From contig CAWIXM010000002.1 of the NCBI GenBank assembly GCA_963840055.1, positions 18,440 through 82,439 on the forward strand: a DNA stretch of 64,000 nt. Reading direction: 5' to 3'. This DNA is from Rhodoplanes sp963840055. Lineage in GTDB: Bacteria; Pseudomonadota; Alphaproteobacteria; Rhizobiales; Xanthobacteraceae. How positions within the stretch are numbered: the stretch's first letter is position 1; every line of letters starts with the position of its first letter. Position numbers and translations under genes: made by a program. Below, piece by piece: positions 48,963 through 57,500 of this stretch. The notes under the pieces were generated by a model. That model was not told where the DNA came from and made no database searches. It saw only the letters and a program-made list of their open reading frames with translations.

Positions 48963-50513
48963 ATGCTGATGACCGCCGCCGATTATCGCGAGTCGCTGCG
49001 CGCCTATAAGCCGCGCGTGTTCGTTAACGGAGCGGCGGTTGCGAACGTCGCCGACGACCCGCTGCTCGCTCCTGGCGTCAACGCCGTCGGCATCACCTAC
49101 GATTTCGCCCACGCTCCCGAGCATCGTCTGTTGATGACCGCCCGGCAGAGCGCCTCAGGCAAGACCGTGAATCGCATGACGCATATCGGCGAGACCTCGT
49201 CCGATCTTCTCGCGAAACTGGAAGCAGTGCGGCTCGTCTGCAAGACCTCGGGCTGCGCGCAGCGCTATCTCACCCATGATGCGCTCAACGCGCTCCAGCA
49301 GGCGACCAAGCGCACCGACGCCGCACACAGGACCGATTATGCGCAGCGTTTCCTCGCCTATCTGCAGCGCGTGCAGGATGAAGACCTCGCGCTCGGCATC
49401 GCCATGACCGACGCCAAGGGCGACCGCTCCAAGCGGCCGGGCTCGCAGGCGAACCCCGACGTCTACGTGCACATCAAGGAGAGGCGGCCGGATGGCATCG
49501 TCATCGGCGGCACGAAGGCGATCGTGACCGGTGCGCCCTACATGCACGAATTCCTGGTCATGCCCTGCCGCACGCACACCAAGGAAGACGCGGACTGCGC
49601 CGTGTGCTGCGCCGTGCCGGTCGATGCCAAGGGCGTCACCATCGTGGCGCGGCCCGCCGGCCGACCGGGCGAAGCCGCGGCGACGTTCTCCGGCCGCTAC
49701 GGCCAATCAACCGGCGTCGTCATTTTCGACGACGTGTTCGTGCCGCATGATCGCGTGTTTCTCGCCGGCGAGCACGAAGAGGGCGGATTTCTTACGACCG
49801 CGTACGCGACGCACCACCGCCATTCCTGCATCGGCGCGCGCGCCGGCTTCGGCGATCTCTTGATCGGCGCTGGCGCGCTCATGATCGCGGCGAACGGGCT
49901 CGATCCGGAGCGGCACGGCCACATCCGTGACGCCATGGTCGATCTCATCACCATCACCGAGAGTTTTTATGCCTGCGGCGTCGCCTCGTCCGTCTACTGC
50001 GCCGAGGACCCGGCCGGCGGCGTGATGCCGGACGCGGTGTTCTCCAATATCGGCAAGCTCCTGCTCGCCACCAAAATCTATGACATGCACAAGCTTGCTC
50101 ATTACGTCTCGGGCGGGCTGATCGTCGCCCTGCCCGGCCCCGACGAGGATCACAACCCGGAAACCAAGGCTTCGCTCGCAGCCGTGCTTGGCGGACGGGC
50201 GGACATCCCGGCCGATCAGCGTCTCGCGGTGTCGCGCCTGATCGAAGACCTCACGGTCTCGCATCAGGCGGGATGGTATTCGGTGATCTCCCTGCATGGC
50301 GGCGGCTCGCCGGAAGCGATGAAACGCGAAATTTGGCGCAATTACCCGGTGATGGAAAAAGCCGAGCTGGTCGCGACCCTGCTCGACCGCGGCATCGCCG
50401 CCGACGGACGGCGGGTATCGAAGCAGCCGGGACGCTGTTGCACGACCGGCTGCGAGGTCCCCGCTCCGGACGCTCCGGCGTCCGCAGACAAAACTGCGAC
50501 CGCGGCGGAGTGA
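48963..50513 (+). CDS. 4-hydroxybutyryl-CoA dehydratase/HpaB-family flavoprotein with altered cluster ligands
   Basis: A 516-residue member of the HpaB/AbfD flavoprotein family. It aligns along its length with 4-hydroxybutyryl-CoA dehydratase: start MLMTAADYRESLR, then AMTDAKGDRSKRP, GIVIGGTKAIVTGAPYMHE and VFVPHDRVFLAGEHE. AbfD binds a [4Fe-4S] cluster through C99, C103, H292 and C299. Here the first Cys (C98) and the His (H285) are kept, but the second Cys is Tyr102 and the last is Ala292 (a Cys lies three residues earlier). So the cluster may be missing or rearranged. The C-terminal CCTTGCE motif and disordered tail are extra. Start chosen at 48963 for the family N-terminus and AGGAC site; 48957 is possible. 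Under TetR control. Confidence 0.85.
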   Translation: MLMTAADYRESLRAYKPRVFVNGAAVANVADDPLLAPGVNAVGITYDFAHAPEHRLLMTARQSASGKTVNRMTHIGETSSDLLAKLEAVRLVCKTSGCAQRYLTHDALNALQQATKRTDAAHRTDYAQRFLAYLQRVQDEDLALGIAMTDAKGDRSKRPGSQANPDVYVHIKERRPDGIVIGGTKAIVTGAPYMHEFLVMPCRTHTKEDADCAVCCAVPVDAKGVTIVARPAGRPGEAAATFSGRYGQSTGVVIFDDVFVPHDRVFLAGEHEEGGFLTTAYATHHRHSCIGARAGFGDLLIGAGALMIAANGLDPERHGHIRDAMVDLITITESFYACGVASSVYCAEDPAGGVMPDAVFSNIGKLLLATKIYDMHKLAHYVSGGLIVALPGPDEDHNPETKASLAAVLGGRADIPADQRLAVSRLIEDLTVSHQAGWYSVISLHGGGSPEAMKREIWRNYPVMEKAELVATLLDRGIAADGRRVSKQPGRCCTTGCEVPAPDAPASADKTATAAE

Positions 50514-50785
50514 GCGGACGCGCGGCGTCGCAGACGGCTCCCTCATTTCGTAGCATTTCCCGGGCCAAGGCTCCTCGCCCGGAACAAATCGCGCTGGGCG
50601 CGCTTGGCGTAAAACTCAGCCGCCGGGCCGCGTTCAAAATCGCCGCCGATCGGGAGCGTAACGATGCGTGGCTCGTGATGGACGGCCATCTCTACTCGGT
50701 CGACCTGAAGACCGGAAAGGCGACGTTGGGCGGAAAAATCGGCGGCCTCACCGGCAGGCTGACCGACATCGCGTGGTGGAAATAG
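50510..50785 (+). pseudogene. Possible remnant of a DUF4394-type beta-propeller protein
   Basis: A 91-codon frame begins with GTG overlapping the stop of the dehydratase-like gene. Only its second half looks protein-like: LVMDGHLYSVDLKTGKATL and GGLTGRLTDIAWWK resemble one blade of a DUF4394-type propeller (residue pattern xLYSVDLxTGxATxxG). Full-length members have several blades, so this is either a small orphan or a decayed tail. Confidence is low. Confidence 0.35.
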
Positions 50786-50840
50786 TCGCCGCTCGAAGGG
50801 CGCGCCAGTGCTCGGAGTTTTCAAGCCGACCTTCTCGGCG

Positions 50841-51629
50841 TTACGCCGTAACGCGGCAAGGGTCCTGCGGCGATCGGATTTCGGTCATCAGGCCATCCAT
50901 CACGAATCGCTGCAGGGCCGCGCCGATGTCAAAACTTTCGTCTGCTTCGAGCGCGCGCTCCGCGGCGATGCCGAGCGAGTTCCCGGTCGCCACGGCTTGC
51001 CGGAACAGGAACTCGCTGTGTTCAAGGCGATTAAAACGAATGGCGCCGCGCGAGCCGCAGATTTCAAGCCAAACGTCGGCCGCTGAGAGCGCGTATTGCT
51101 CGGGCGCTGCATCCATCAGATAGAGCTTCATGAGCTCGTCGACCGGCAACGGGCTCGCGAGATAGCGGAGGCCGGGTTGGCCGACCAGTTGGACGTCGAC
51201 AAGATGATCGCGGTGATCGGCAAGACTCTGCATGCTCAGTGGTGGCCGGTCGATCGCAATGGCCGCGTGCACAAGCAGCCATTCGAGCTCGGCGAACCAA
51301 CGAAGATACGCCAAGCCGCTCAGCTCTTCCCGCTCGGCAAGAAAGCGGGGAAAGTCTTCGCCATATTCAGCGATGCACGGCGCTGTAGGCGGGTGACGAC
51401 GGACAAAAGCGCTGGCCGCCTCGTGTATGGCGGGTGATCCGATCAGCCAAGTCGTCCCCGGAAACTTTTCAACAATGGCGCCAACGAGGCTGTCCTCGTA
51501 ATGGCGACGATGGATTGCAAGCCGCCCGGCAGGGTTGGCGCCACCCACCAGCAATGGCACGATCGCTGACGACTCGCCCTCGATAATCGCCTCGCGCAGT
51601 AGCCGTTGCACCTCAGACAACGGCGGCAC
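50841..51629 (-). CDS. DUF2063 protein, BufC/HvfC-type partner of the MNIO enzyme
   Basis: A 262-residue protein of the DUF2063 family, the recognition partner that helps a DUF692 enzyme act on its peptide. The N-terminal half (MPPLSEVQRLLREAI, then GRLAIHRRHYEDSLVGAIVEKFPGT, split here) is the conserved part. The C-terminal half (SAADVWLEICGSRGAI onward) is the variable PqqD-like or RRE-like part. The start is GTG at 51629, overlapping the end of the DUF692 gene by 17 bases. Third gene of the bufferin-type operon. Confidence 0.85.
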   Translation of the reverse strand: MPPLSEVQRLLREAIIEGESSAIVPLLVGGANPAGRLAIHRRHYEDSLVGAIVEKFPGTTWLIGSPAIHEAASAFVRRHPPTAPCIAEYGEDFPRFLAEREELSGLAYLRWFAELEWLLVHAAIAIDRPPLSMQSLADHRDHLVDVQLVGQPGLRYLASPLPVDELMKLYLMDAAPEQYALSAADVWLEICGSRGAIRFNRLEHSEFLFRQAVATGNSLGIAAERALEADESFDIGAALQRFVMDGLMTEIRSPQDPCRVTA

Positions 51630-52494
51630 AGAGCGGTTCCGCGGCGAGAGCGCGCGTCATCACCCGATCAGCGCGCTTTGCTTCTGCGAGCAGAGTGGCG
51701 AACGACGGGAGTTCATGATCCCACTCGATCAGCGTCGGCGTCGCGCCGAACCGACGGACGGCGTGCTCATAGAGCGTCCATACGGATTCCGCCACCCTGG
51801 CGGAGTGCGTATCGACGAGCACGTCGGCGCCGGGATTTGCCTCGTCGGGCTCAGCCGTGAATCCGCCCAAGTGGATCTCGGCGATGGCGTCAGCCGGCAG
51901 CCCATCGATATAGCGATAGGCGTCGAAATCCATATTGTGGGCGCTGATATAGACGTTGCTGACGTCGCACAAGAGGCGACAGCCCGTGCGCGCGACCAGT
52001 TCGCTGAGGAATTCGACTTCGCTCATCGTGGAGCTGCCGAAGCCGAAATAGCTTGATGGGTTTTCGACAATATACGGCCGTCCTAAACCGTCCTGGACCT
52101 CGTCGACATGCGTCGCCAACAGACGCAAGGTGTTCTCGTCATAGGGCAAAGGCAGGAGGTCGTTGAGGTATTCGCCCTGATGCGTCGACCACGCCAGGTG
52201 ACCGGAGACCAAAAACGGATCCAACCGATCGACGAGTGCGCGGACCCGCCGTAAATGGGCGCGATCGACGCCGCCAGCGCTGCCAATCGACACCCCGACG
52301 GTGTGCACTGAAATCGGATAATGCCGCCGCGCCTCAAACAGAAGCTCGGCGCCGTGCGGATTGGCGATGAAGTTTTCCGGATGGATTTCCAGCCAGCGCG
52401 CAGGCGGCAGCGTCGCCACGACCTCTTGGATATGGGGAAGCCTAAGACCTACGCCTGCTCCCATCCCAGCGTGGCCATTAAAAGCGGTCGCCAT
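51613..52494 (-). CDS. DUF692 multinuclear iron oxidase (MNIO), BufB/MbnB-like
   Basis: A 293-residue TIM-barrel enzyme of the DUF692 family (MbnB, TglH, BufB), which use di- or tri-iron centres to modify peptide cysteines. Expected metal residues are visible: LEIHPENF, SGHLAW, IVENPSSY, LLCDVSNVYISAHN, AEIHLGGF, VDTHSARV and LIEWDHELP. The usual SDHLAW is SGHLAW here. It lies between the DUF2282 precursor and the DUF2063 partner, the bufferin arrangement. Predicted job: oxidise core cysteines of the precursor, probably to thiooxazoles as reported for bufferins. Confidence 0.92.
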   Translation of the reverse strand: MATAFNGHAGMGAGVGLRLPHIQEVVATLPPARWLEIHPENFIANPHGAELLFEARRHYPISVHTVGVSIGSAGGVDRAHLRRVRALVDRLDPFLVSGHLAWSTHQGEYLNDLLPLPYDENTLRLLATHVDEVQDGLGRPYIVENPSSYFGFGSSTMSEVEFLSELVARTGCRLLCDVSNVYISAHNMDFDAYRYIDGLPADAIAEIHLGGFTAEPDEANPGADVLVDTHSARVAESVWTLYEHAVRRFGATPTLIEWDHELPSFATLLAEAKRADRVMTRALAAEPLCAAVV

Positions 52495-52521
52495 GGCGCA
52501 TCCTGATGATTCCGACGGCGA

Positions 52522-52797
52522 TCAGAGCCTGGGTACCTTGCTGCCGCCTTGGATACGATTGCAGTAGCCTTCGGGAACATAAATCCATGCTCTGAGGTCC
52601 AAATTCTTCCTCGATGTGTGCGCGCAGTCATTGTTTCCGGTCGAAGCGCAGTCATTCTCGCCGGCTCGGGCAATGCCATAACATTTCTCGGCCTTGAATT
52701 CCGGCATCGGCGCTGGCTGCGGCACCTGTGCCGAAACAGTCATGGGCGCAGCTACAACGGACGCCAGCGCCGAGGCGATTAGAAAACGCTTATTCAT
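52522..52797 (-). CDS. DUF2282 precursor peptide, bufferin-like (BufA1 type)
   Basis: A 91-residue peptide with a signal sequence (MNKRFLIASALASVVAAPMT, cleavage after VSA or SAQ) and a conserved Cys core: C39 (EKCYGIARAGENDC), C50, C58 (NNDCAH) and C79 (VPEGYCN). The DUF2282 pattern is CYGIAKAGxNDC...C...W-x-YVP-x-G-x-C. GGAGGAG precedes the ATG, so expression should be strong. Bufferins are RiPPs exported to the periplasm that bind copper after modification. First gene of the operon A-B-C; no DoxX (BufD) gene is visible. Confidence 0.9.
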   Translation of the reverse strand: MNKRFLIASALASVVAAPMTVSAQVPQPAPMPEFKAEKCYGIARAGENDCASTGNNDCAHTSRKNLDLRAWIYVPEGYCNRIQGGSKVPRL

Positions 52798-53016
52798 TTC
52801 ACTCCTCCGGTATCACTGCCCCGCACGGGCGCCTGATCGGTTGTCCACAGGATAGGCAGCCGCCGCGGGACCGCAATGCGACACTCGTTCACGTTCGATC
52901 AAATCGGGCAGGAGACTTTCAGCCGCAAATAATAGGCAGGTCGCCAGTAAGTCGATATGATTAGCCGTACATGTGATTGATTCGCCGCGGGCAGGCATCG
53001 GGCAGGAGACCGCGAC

Positions 53017-53673
53017 ATGACGAGTTCGATCATCACAGTGGCGACGATGAAAGGCGGCAGCGGCAAAAGCACGCTCGCGAGCTGTCTCGGCGCCCATTGG
53101 CGTCTCGGAGGCCGCAATCCGGTAATCATCGACGCCGATCCGCAGCGTTCAATCGCGCGACTGGCGACCCGCGACAAAGCGCTCGGCGGGGTGCCCGTGG
53201 TCGAAGACGCGTCCGAGCAGATGGGAATAACCGCCGAGAACCTCTCCCGCGACTTCGGCCCGGTCATCATCGATACGCCTGGGTTCCGCTCTCAGGCGAC
53301 ATTGGCATGCATTGCCATCACCGACTTTGTCCTCGTCCCCCTCAAGCCTTCGCCGTTCGATGTCGACCGCATGCTGGACACGCTCAACATCCTCATCAAT
53401 GGCGTCAGCGGCCGACGGCCCGCGTTCTGCTGCGTCTTGACCCAAACAACTCGCGACTCGGTGATCGCCAAGCACATTCGTTCCGAGCTCATCGAGGCTG
53501 GTTTTCCGGTTTTGCAAAACGAGATGATCAATCGCGTGATCTACGCAGAATCCGCGCTCTGGGGCGCAACTCCGAGCCTCATCGATAGTGCAGGACCCGC
53601 GGCGCAAGATATCGCGGCGATCGCCAACGAGGTCGACAATATCCTCGCCGTCAAGCATGCTGCCGTGGCATGA
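53017..53673 (+). CDS. ParA-family ATPase (orphan)
   Basis: A 218-residue deviant Walker A ATPase: MKGGSGKSTLA at about 11-21 with the signature first Lys, Walker A' VIIDADPQRS, and the switch VIIDTPGFRS at about 82-91. PLKPSPFDVDRM is typical of small ParA/Soj-like proteins that position cell components. No ParB gene is adjacent. Its stop overlaps the start of a DUF697-like membrane protein (ATGA), which may be its anchor or cargo. Confidence 0.9.
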   Translation: MTSSIITVATMKGGSGKSTLASCLGAHWRLGGRNPVIIDADPQRSIARLATRDKALGGVPVVEDASEQMGITAENLSRDFGPVIIDTPGFRSQATLACIAITDFVLVPLKPSPFDVDRMLDTLNILINGVSGRRPAFCCVLTQTTRDSVIAKHIRSELIEAGFPVLQNEMINRVIYAESALWGATPSLIDSAGPAAQDIAAIANEVDNILAVKHAAVA

Positions 53674-54299
53674 ACAAGAAGAAGCTCCCCAAAGCGATCA
53701 GACTGCCGGATGACAGTGGCGCGGTGTCCGGCGTATTGGAGCTGCCGGAGCCAAGCTCGCTGAAGGCGCATGAATTGGCTGAGAAACCGGCAATGAACGG
53801 TCACTCCGATACGGTCGCCAATGAAAGCGCTGAGCTTGGTCCGGGACCAGAAGAAAGGGCTTCATCGCGTGCACTGACGCGTATCGCGGTCAGCGGGTCA
53901 CGGCGGCGGCTAGCTGAAGCGGTCGTGGAGCGGCACGCCAATTACTCGGCATTGGGCGGCGTCATTCCGCTTCCGATCGTCAATTTTGGGGCAGTCACCG
54001 CCATCATCATCCGCATGGTGAAGGCGCTGACCGATATTTACGGCGTCCCTTTCGAGCACGATCGCGCTCGCGCTATCGTACTCGGCTTGATCGGCGGTCT
54101 CACCCCCACGGCGGCCTCGACCCTGACCGCGTCGACATTGTTTTACCTTGTGCCGGGCAGCAACCTTATCGGGCTCGCGGTGTCGTCGGTTACGGCGTCG
54201 GCATGTACGCGAAAGATCGGCGCGGTCTTTGTCGAACATTTCGAGAAAGGGGCGACTTTGAGCGATTTCCCAGCTTCCGCGGGCAACTCTTCGCCATAA
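53670..54299 (+). CDS. DUF697-like membrane protein coupled to ParA
   Basis: A 209-residue protein. Residues 1-75 are polar and variable. Residues about 80-185 resemble DUF697/YcjF-type domains: VERHANYSALGGVIPLPIVN, GAVTAIIIRMVKALTDIYGV, LGLIGGLTPTAASTLTAS and LVPGSNLIGLAVSSVTASA, giving two or three hydrophobic membrane-associating segments. Start ATG overlaps the parA stop. The pair suggests membrane-linked positioning. Function unknown. It is convergent with the mbtH-like gene. Confidence 0.72.
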   Translation: MNKKKLPKAIRLPDDSGAVSGVLELPEPSSLKAHELAEKPAMNGHSDTVANESAELGPGPEERASSRALTRIAVSGSRRRLAEAVVERHANYSALGGVIPLPIVNFGAVTAIIIRMVKALTDIYGVPFEHDRARAIVLGLIGGLTPTAASTLTASTLFYLVPGSNLIGLAVSSVTASACTRKIGAVFVEHFEKGATLSDFPASAGNSSP

Positions 54300-54339
54300 G
54301 CCTCAGCCGAACGGTTGCGCCGACGATCAAACCTTTTGG

Positions 54340-54561
54340 TCAACCCTGGCCGGAATTTTTCATCCGTTCAATCAAGCTTTTTGGCCGCATGTCGGTCCAA
54401 TTCTGCTTTATGAATTCGAGGCATGCGACGCGGCTGTCGGAATTATGAACGATCGTCCATCCGTCCGGCACCTTGATAAAGGCAGGCCACAAGGAATGTT
54501 GACCCTCGTCGTTGACTAATACGTGGTAGGTGCCGTTTTCATCTTCGAACGGATTAGTCAC
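54340..54561 (-). CDS. MbtH-like NRPS accessory protein
   Basis: A 73-residue MbtH-family protein, which binds adenylation domains and makes them soluble and active. The signature is complete: NPFEDENGTYHVLVNDEGQH, SLWPAF, VPDGWTIVH and the end NWTDMRPKSL with its conserved tryptophans. The GTG at 54561 has AGGAG seven bases upstream; the frame opens 19 codons earlier without support. It overlaps the end of the synthetase gene by eight bases, so it is the last cistron of the NRPS operon. Confidence 0.95.
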   Translation of the reverse strand: MTNPFEDENGTYHVLVNDEGQHSLWPAFIKVPDGWTIVHNSDSRVACLEFIKQNWTDMRPKSLIERMKNSGQG

Positions 54562-57500
54562 GTGTCTTCTCCTCATCCAGCGCGCGCGGGTCGGGCTGTT
54601 CGCCGAGCTTCGCCGCAAGCACCCTGCCGATTTCCTTTGCGGGGAGCGGATCCATCATCTGATCGTGGGTGCAGTCGATTGGATAAACCTGGATCAGTCC
54701 ATTCACGTAGGGCTTCCACGAATCGAGCGGCGGCCTGATCTCGCCTGCGGAGGCCACGAAAAGCAGTACGTCGCCGTTAAAGCGGCGAGGCACGAAGGCT
54801 CTCATGATGCGCGCATTGTGCTCGAAGGCATCCATGATCGCCCTATGGTCGCGCTCTTTAAGCGCGGCGCGCAGGAAGCCATCGCGATGGAGGGTTTCCA
54901 ATGTTTCCCGCAACGGGTTGTCGACTGCGCCGGCGAAGATGACCTCTTTTTCAACCGCCTCGCCGCGCTCGCTCAGCACGGTCTCGTGGTTAAACGGATA
55001 GCTGTCGAGGAGCGCAAGCAAAGCAACCTCTTCGCCCTGCGACTGGAGCTCGGTTGCCATCGCGTGAGCGACGAGGCCGCCAAACGACCAACCGAGCAGA
55101 TTATAGGGTCCGGCCGGCTGAACTTGCCGAATAATGCTCAGATATTCGGCGGCTATTTCTTCGACCGTATCGAGCAAGGGGCCTTGCTGACCAAAGCTGT
55201 GCGACTGGAGTCCGAAGATCGGGTGACCCGACGGGATATGACTGACGAGCCTCGAATAAGGCAAACTGAGCCCGGCCGCTGGATGCATGCAGAATAGCGG
55301 CCGCAGAGAGCCGCGGGATCTGAGCGGCAGCAATACGTCAAAATCGGATCGAGTTGGAGTTCCTTCGTCCAGCCGCCGCGCCAGCCCCTCAACCGTCGGC
55401 GCCTCAAACAGCACCCGGATCGCAAGCTCAACATCCAGCGTCGTACGGATGCGGCTGATCAGACGCGTCGCCAGCAGCGAATGTCCCCCCAGCGCAAAGA
55501 AATTGTCGTCAATCCCGACCCGCGGCACCCCCAATACCTCGGCAAACAACGAGCACAAAATCTCTTCCGCCGGCGTCCGCGGCCCGCGATAAACCCGCCC
55601 AGCCTCCGCCTCCGGCGCCGGCAGCGCCCCGCGGTCGAGCTTGCCGTTCGCCGTCAGCGGAAAACGAGCCACAAACACAAACGAAGACGGAACCATGTAA
55701 TCCGGCAACCGCCGCTGCAGATGCGCCCGCAAAGCCGCCGCATCGACGCCCGCCTCCGCACCCGCAGCCGCCACCACATAGCCAACCAGCCGCCCCTTGC
55801 CCGGTTGATCCTCGCGGACCAGAACCACCGCCTGCCCAACGCCGGCATGACCCAGCAGCGCCGCCTCGATCTCCCCCGGCTCAATGCGGAAGCCCCGCAG
55901 CTTCACCTGCGCATCCGCCCGGCCGACAAACTCCAGAACCCCGTCCGACCGCCACCGCGCCAAATCCCCGGTCCGGTACATCCGGCTCCCGGGCCCCCCA
56001 TACGGGTCGGCGACAAACCGCTCCCCGGTCAAATCCGCCCGCCCCACATACCCGCGCGCTAACCCAGCCCCCGCGATGTAAAGCTCGCCAACAACCCCGC
56101 TCGGACACAGCCCCAGCCCACCGTCCAGCACATAAACCCGCGTGTTCGTAATCGGACGACCGATCGGCGGAACCGACGAACCGCTCAGCGCCGCGCTCAT
56201 CGTCGCGCACACCGTCGTCTCCGTCGGACCATAGGCGTTGATCATCCGCCGGCCTCGCGACCAGCGCTCAACCACATCCCCAGGGCAGGCCTCGCCCGCC
56301 ACCACCAAGGTCCGCAGCGGCAGGTCCTCAGACAACGCCGCCAACAGCGTCGGCGGCAGCGTCGCATGGGTAACTTGGCGTTCGCTAATCAATCGCCCCA
56401 GCTCCTCCTCGCCGCGCTCCGCCGGCGCCAGAACCAAGGTCGCGCCCGACGCCAGAACGGTCGCAATCTCCGAGACCGCGGCGTCAAAGCTCGGCGACGC
56501 AAACTGGAGGACGCGGGAATCGGGGGTAATGCCGAAGCGCTCGACTTGCGCCGCCACCAGACTGGAAATGCCGCCATGGCTAACGACGACGCCTTTGGGT
56601 TGGCCGGTCGAGCCCGAGGTGTAGATGACATAGGCGGGATGATGCGGATCGAGGGCGAGCGGCGGGGCGGTGGCGGGACGGCGGGCGATGGCGTCCGCGT
56701 CGGCGTCAAGCCGCACGATCTGGGCTGAGTGTGTAGGCAGGGCATCGGCGAGAGAAGCCGTGGCGACCAGCACCGGGGCCCCCGCATCCGCCAGCATGAA
56801 ACCGAGCCGCTCTGCCGGATAGCTCGGGTCGAGCGGCAGATAGGCCCCGCCCGCCTTGAGAATCCCCAACAGCCCCACCACCATCGCGGCGGAGCGCTCC
56901 ACGCACAGCCCCACCACAACCTCGGGCCCAACCCCAAGCCCGCACAGATGATGGGCAAGCCGGTTGGCGCGGACCTCGAGCTCCCCATAGCTCAGGTTTT
57001 GCTCGTCCCCGACGACGGCAATCGCCTCGGGCGTCCGCGCCGCCTGCGCCGCAAACAGACCCGGCAGAGTGGTGGGCGGCAGCGCCCGCGCCGTGTCGTT
57101 CCAATCGTGCAGAAGAACCCGCCGCTCCGCCGCGCTCAGGATCTCCAGCGCAGAGATCGCCCGCCCAGGATCGCCAACCGCACCCTCCAGCAAGCGCACC
57201 AGCCGACCTGCCAACCCCTCCACCGTCGAGCGGTCAAACAGGTCCGTCGCGTACTCGATCACCCCCTCAAGTCCCGCCGGTGAACCGTCCGACCCGCGCC
57301 GCTCACCCAAACTCACCGACAGATCAAACTGCGCGCTCTGCGTCGCCACAGGCTCCGCCAACACCTCAAGACCGCAAAGCTCAGGCCGCGCCTCCGCAGT
57401 GTTCTGAAACGCCAGCATCACCTGAAACAGCGGATGACGCGCCAGCGACCGCGCCGGATTGAGCGCCTCGACCAGCCGCTCAAACGGAAGATCCTGGTGC

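Noticed and set aside
52813..53097. 94-residue minus-strand frame between the bufferin precursor and parA
   Set aside because: It overlaps the parA start on the other strand, lacks a ribosome site and has no recognisable domain; the region is better read as the divergent promoter gap.
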